Source: Nageia nagi (Eukaryota > Pinophyta). Taken from it: a stretch of 64,000 bases of DNA. The stretch is taken from positions 73,346,001-73,410,000 of the forward strand of contig JBITNC010000001.1 in the NCBI GenBank assembly GCA_050084985.1, written 5' to 3'. This document shows, one piece after another, positions 60,481-64,000 of this stretch. The position numbers were made by a program, and so were the translations under genes. Within the stretch, counting starts at the first letter, position 1. Every line of letters starts with the position of its first letter. The notes below the pieces were generated by a model. It had not been told where the DNA came from, made no database searches, and was given only the letters and a program-made list of their open reading frames with translations.

Positions 60481-61430
60481 ACATTGCAGTAGAAATCAGT
60501 CCATAATCATGGAAGGCTAGAGATGCAATGCAATAAGTGAGAGTGTTAAGAGATGTCACAAAACTTGTTGACAGTCAGAGTACAAATGTGAATTGTAAGA
60601 CATAGGAGCAACAAAGGAGAGGCTTTTGACACTGAAAAATTCTTTAGGCAATATGACAAAACAACTCTCTGACCTTGTCCTAGGAACACCACCTTGACTT
60701 GTCTGGACTCTGTCATCTTGTAAAAATCATCCAATACTGTTGATTTGTTGTCAGCTCCAATATTGTCTTCTTCCATCTTTCTTGATGTTTGGGTGCTAAA
60801 TATTCAATGGTAGATTTTTCTGCCCTTATCCTTCCTCATTTGATGTGGAAGGTTCATAGAGCTTCAATGTACCTACATTTTCCATAGGACACATATATGT
60901 ATATGCCACTCACTAAAAGCATTCCCACCTACTTGGTAAATTGTTTTACAGGATCCATACCTTGTGGAATAAAGTTTCTTGTTATGTTTAGTGCCTATGG
61001 TTTTGCAAGTAAAGAAGAATATTGTCCCCATATTGGAATTGACAATTCTTTTTATGTTTCTCATATTAGTTTGTTATTTAGCTGGGCAATCTTTCAGAGT
61101 CTCATGCCCTCTTTGATGATTCAACCTTAACTTCCTTACAAAGTTGATTTCTTTTCTTCTTCTTCATGATTCCTTGGTAACTTATGCACCATACCAAATG
61201 AAGTTTGAGGAGTGTGTTGTGGCCTCCACAACAAGCCCCTAAATTCTAGTGCATTTTGGGGATCCACAAATTTTGGCAAGAGAAACCTACTCGAGTGAAA
61301 CACCCAAGGGAACAATGTCTTATGATCCAGAGATACTGGAGGATAGAATAGGTGAAAAGTGATGAAGTAACTCTATGGAATATGTAGTGCAGAAAATTGA
61401 CTAAATTCCATCCAGGCGCATGTTTCCAGG
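60481..61430. other. No gene recognised
   Basis: May contain decayed copia RT/RNase H downstream of the integrase fragment, but I could not read any motif with confidence. The open stretches at 60546-60776, 60897-61130 and others show no domain. Confidence 0.3.
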
Positions 61431-61434
61431 GAGA

Positions 61435-62110
61435 CAACATTCATGTCCCCTCCAAGATTTGCGCTAGCCTTCCAGGGACCTCAAATGGTGAACATAGGCG
61501 ATTGAAGAAGCAAACTTGGCTAAGTACCAAGCATGGTAACACTCCTAGAGCCCAAGTGCAAATTTGCTAGGAGACATGGTTCCTGACTCCCTTGGATCTT
61601 GCACCATGCCAATCTCCTCTCCAGACACAAATTTTGACAAATACAAAGATGGTGACCCTCCCCAAATCTGCGCCAGTCTTGCATAGTCTTCCTCATTGGC
61701 ACAAGGTCTGCAAAAGATAGAAAAATGACTTGTTAAAAGCATGTCTTTCCTAGGTGCAAATTTGGACCAAGACAAAAGTGGTGACTCCTTACAAATCTGC
61801 GACTGGCATTCATTCACCTTCTTGGTGCAAATTTTGAACAAGACAAAGTTTTTGACCCATAGAAGATTTGCACCAAGCCTATTTTCCCCTCATGGGTGCA
61901 AGTTTGGACCAAGACAAGCATCATGACCCTCACGAGACTTGTGCATAGCCTTCTTGGGCGCAAAACCCAACCAAGACAACCTTCTCGACCCTCAAAACAT
62001 TTGCGCTTACCTCCCCAAGCTAGCCGACCACAATTTGAGCACCAAGTTTGCCTTGAAAGTTGCATCCATCCTCAACAGGCATGTATCTCTAGGTAGCTAG
62101 CCAACTTGCC
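61435..62110. repeat. Degenerate tandem repeats (AGATTTGCGCCAAGCCTTC type)
   Basis: Units of roughly 65-95 bp contain GGGCGCAAATTTGGACCAAGA, ATGACCCTC and A-ATTTGCGC. Landmark GCAAATTT(G/T)GACCAAGACAA-like words occur near 61555, 61625, 61745, 61820 and 61895. They lie directly upstream of a TATA box. In layout this resembles the 184-bp array beside the minus-strand TATA at 45,325. Confidence 0.7.
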
Positions 62111-62131
62111 CTAGAAAAACCCTAGAAAATG

Positions 62132-62141
62132 CCTATAAAAG
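62132..62141 (+). promoter_or_regulatory. TATA box upstream of domain X copy 2
   Basis: CCTATAAAAGG is followed about 30 bp later by a CATCTTCATTTTCACATC start-like region. A splice-donor-like GGAG|GTAAGTCATC occurs at about 62,285, and an acceptor-like TTGGGTGACTTATAG at about 62,806, just before the ATG at 62818. This supports a transcribed unit with an intron in its 5' untranslated region. Confidence 0.55.
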
Positions 62142-62285
62142 GGGGGAAGTTCATCTTCATTTTCACATCACAAGTGTGCTCTCTCCTCCCAAACTCGCTA
62201 GGGCATTAAGGTGAGCGAATTCTTTCGATGTCTTTGAAGTGAGTCAAGAAAGCTTATCTTCTTCATTTGTTAAGGCGTTGGAGGT

Positions 62286-62806
62286 AAGTCATCTTTGAGT
62301 CTTATTTAGCATTTCATTTGAGTCATTCATGCCAAAAGACACACCCCTTTGCTAGGCGCATCCCTTCAAAGAGACACCATCCACCATACATGCTAGACTT
62401 GCTTCATCACTCTCACACATACATGCATCCCTCTTAGGCGCATATATACCATGACACATGAATCCTATCTTCTCCAAAATTTGTGCCATACCCTCTCTCT
62501 CTTAGGCGCAAGTTCCCCTTGAGACATGGAGCGAGTCCTCCTTGAGATGTGCGCCATGGTCTTCCGTTACATTTGCGCCATGATAATAATCCCTTCCCTC
62601 ATACATACGTCGTGTCCAAAACCCAAGCGTGAGACCTCTGAGGCATGCAAATTAATTCTAGGGCCCCATCTTCTGCTTCGCTTGCCTCCCAAGAGCCTCA
62701 TAGTCACCTTTGCACCTAGACGTTTCATCCAGGGACTCAAGCTTCAAGATCATACCCTTACCCTTGGCTTTAACTTTCTTAACTTATCCTGTTGGGTGAC
62801 TTATAG
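62286..62806 (+). other. Possible 5' untranslated intron of the domain X unit
   Basis: GTAAGTCATC...TTATAG borders. The interior carries AGGCGCA words (62,355, 62,435, 62,510) similar to the upstream repeats. The 94-codon open stretch 62526-62810 lies within it. Inference only; cDNA would decide. Confidence 0.35.
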
Positions 62807-62817
62807 GTAAATCATTC

Positions 62818-64000
62818 ATGGAGAAATTGCAACTTACCTCAGACAGTTGGGCAAGGAGTTTAAAGAATCTCATGAGACCTAGCGCACTTGAGCTGGAGAA
62901 GTTTGGTGAGGATCCACTACCTATGGAGAACATAGCTCAAATTCCGAAAGAGAACCTACTCATTGACTTGATCTACCATTCCAAACTAGTCAAAGCAGCA
63001 ATGATACCATTTGTAGTCCCATTTCCAGAGTTGTGTTATGAGGTGGCAAAACAGTGTGATGTTGGATCAAGAAGTCTTTGTGATACCCAAGATGAGATCA
63101 TCATGAGATTCACTCCAGAAGGTGTAGAAGAAGCATTTAGATGGGAAGGAGATGGGATAGAGTGCATAGAAGAGGATTCCATATCATTCTATGAGTCGCT
63201 ATGAGGGCAAAGTAATCTAATTCGAGATAGGCTCCTTTCGAATGCAACAGAACTTAAAGGCAAAGAACAAATTTTCACCCCATTGTATTCAAGTTGATTA
63301 ACATATTGTCCAGAGTGATGGGGAAGGAAGATGACTTAAAGTTCAAGAAGGAGTTCTTCACATTCATATACCTCATAGGGCAAGGAAAGAAGATAAGATG
63401 AGGCAAGATGATTAGCAATGCCTTGGCAAATCAAATATCATCCATTGAAATAAACAAGAAATTTTACATGAATTCATACCTAGTCTACTTGCTCCTAGCT
63501 GGAAAAAACATAGTTATAGTGCATGGCAATGAGAAGTTATTGAAAAGGTTGGGTACCCCAATATGAAGATGTTATCTGAAATGGTGGATTGGAAGTAGAT
63601 ATGCCCATTACTATATGAAAAATGATGGGTGGGAGTACTATATACACAGAGTTCAAAGGAGAAGCACAAGTGAAGAGAATTTCAAATGCTACTATAGATG
63701 CTCTCAAAGGCCACATTGATTTTTATTTGCATAACTCAAACTATACATACATCAGATTGTATGGATCTCAGGAAGCTCCACACATGCTCCCTAAGCACGT
63801 CAACAACAAAATAATTTTGATGGAGTTTTGTACTCATTTTGTCATATTTGCATGATAATGTGTGGAGGAAGAACGCTGCCACAATGACTTTGCCTATCAC
63901 TGTCAGGGAATACACTTGTTCTCAGTGGGTTGATATTGAAACTATTAAAGTAGAGTTGATTGAGTATAGATTTAAAGAGCTTCCCATAGCTGAAAATTAT
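62818..64000 (+). pseudogene. Domain X, second copy with its own N-terminus, runs off the window
   Basis: First frame 62818-63204 starts MEKLQLTSDSWARSLKNLMR and has FVVPFPELCYEVAKQCDVGS and DEIIMRFTPEGVEEAFRW. A TGA (presumed CGA, Arg) at 63202 is followed by LIRDRLL. A shifted frame from about 63,288 gives LINILSRVMGKEDDLKFKKE and GKMISNALANQISSIEINKK. From 63,541 it matches the domain X of 48,803-52,530: MKNDGWEY, EFKGEAQVKRISNATIDALK, NVWRKNAATMTLPITV. At least three frameshifts. The N-terminal half here is replaced by gag in the other copy. No family recognised; the xRFTPExVxEAF motif recalls transposon-linked plant ORFs. Confidence 0.6.

Overview
This window is nuclear DNA of a seed plant with a large, AT-rich, transposon-saturated genome. 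Plant-type Ty1/copia and Ty3/gypsy LTR retrotransposons, a plant mobile domain (PMD) gene and a plant-style metallophosphoesterase with introns all point that way. A gymnosperm is my guess from how little host gene sequence there is per kilobase; I cannot prove the species. No CRISPR array, operon, rRNA or tRNA gene was recognised.

Left flank (1-15,383): a badly decayed Ty3/gypsy element of the Tat type reads right to left (gag about 8,230-7,000, protease about 6,970-6,400, reverse transcriptase/RNase H about 3,110-1,240, integrase start about 1,010-845). Related LTR-like sequence sits in opposite orientation at about 3,400-4,560 and 8,400-9,290. A plus-strand decayed Ty1/copia (LTR at 9,665-10,167) follows, then a long CT/CA microsatellite and a block of GATATA..CCCAAGG..TATAT repeats.

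Centre (15,379-41,813): four LTR retrotransposons nested inside one another, all on the minus strand. Level 1 copia is 15,384-41,808 (target duplication ATACT). Inside it is level 2, a gag-protease-only copia, 18,061-36,745 (duplication TCATA). Inside that is level 3 copia, 19,151-34,955 (imperfect duplication AACAA/ACCAA). Inside the level 3 gag gene is level 4, a gypsy-type element, 24,391-32,012 (duplication CCCCA). Level 4 is the most interesting object: it has a gag gene but no pol, and on the opposite strand carries a captured PMD/coiled-coil gene with its own TATA box, at least one clear intron and damaged coding frames. A 16-bp dyad, GGACCGC-NG-GCGGTCC, recurs in both LTRs and around the captured gene, and two tandem-repeat arrays lie upstream of that gene.

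Right flank (41,809-64,000): low-copy sequence, a divergent ~184-bp tandem array next to a minus-strand TATA box, a plus-strand gypsy gag fused in frame to an unrecognised domain (48,803-52,530), a 2.9-kb non-autonomous LTR element (53,799-56,715, duplication TCATC), three exons of a host metallophosphoesterase gene (57,913-58,895), a plus-strand copia fragment probably lying in its next intron, and at the end a second copy of the unrecognised domain with a TATA box and a possible intron.

The metallophosphoesterase is the only likely functional host gene seen. The rest is a stratified transposon record in which many broken frames carry TAG where glutamine is expected, consistent with deamination of methylated CHG sites. 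All domain calls rest on motif reading by eye; no search was run.
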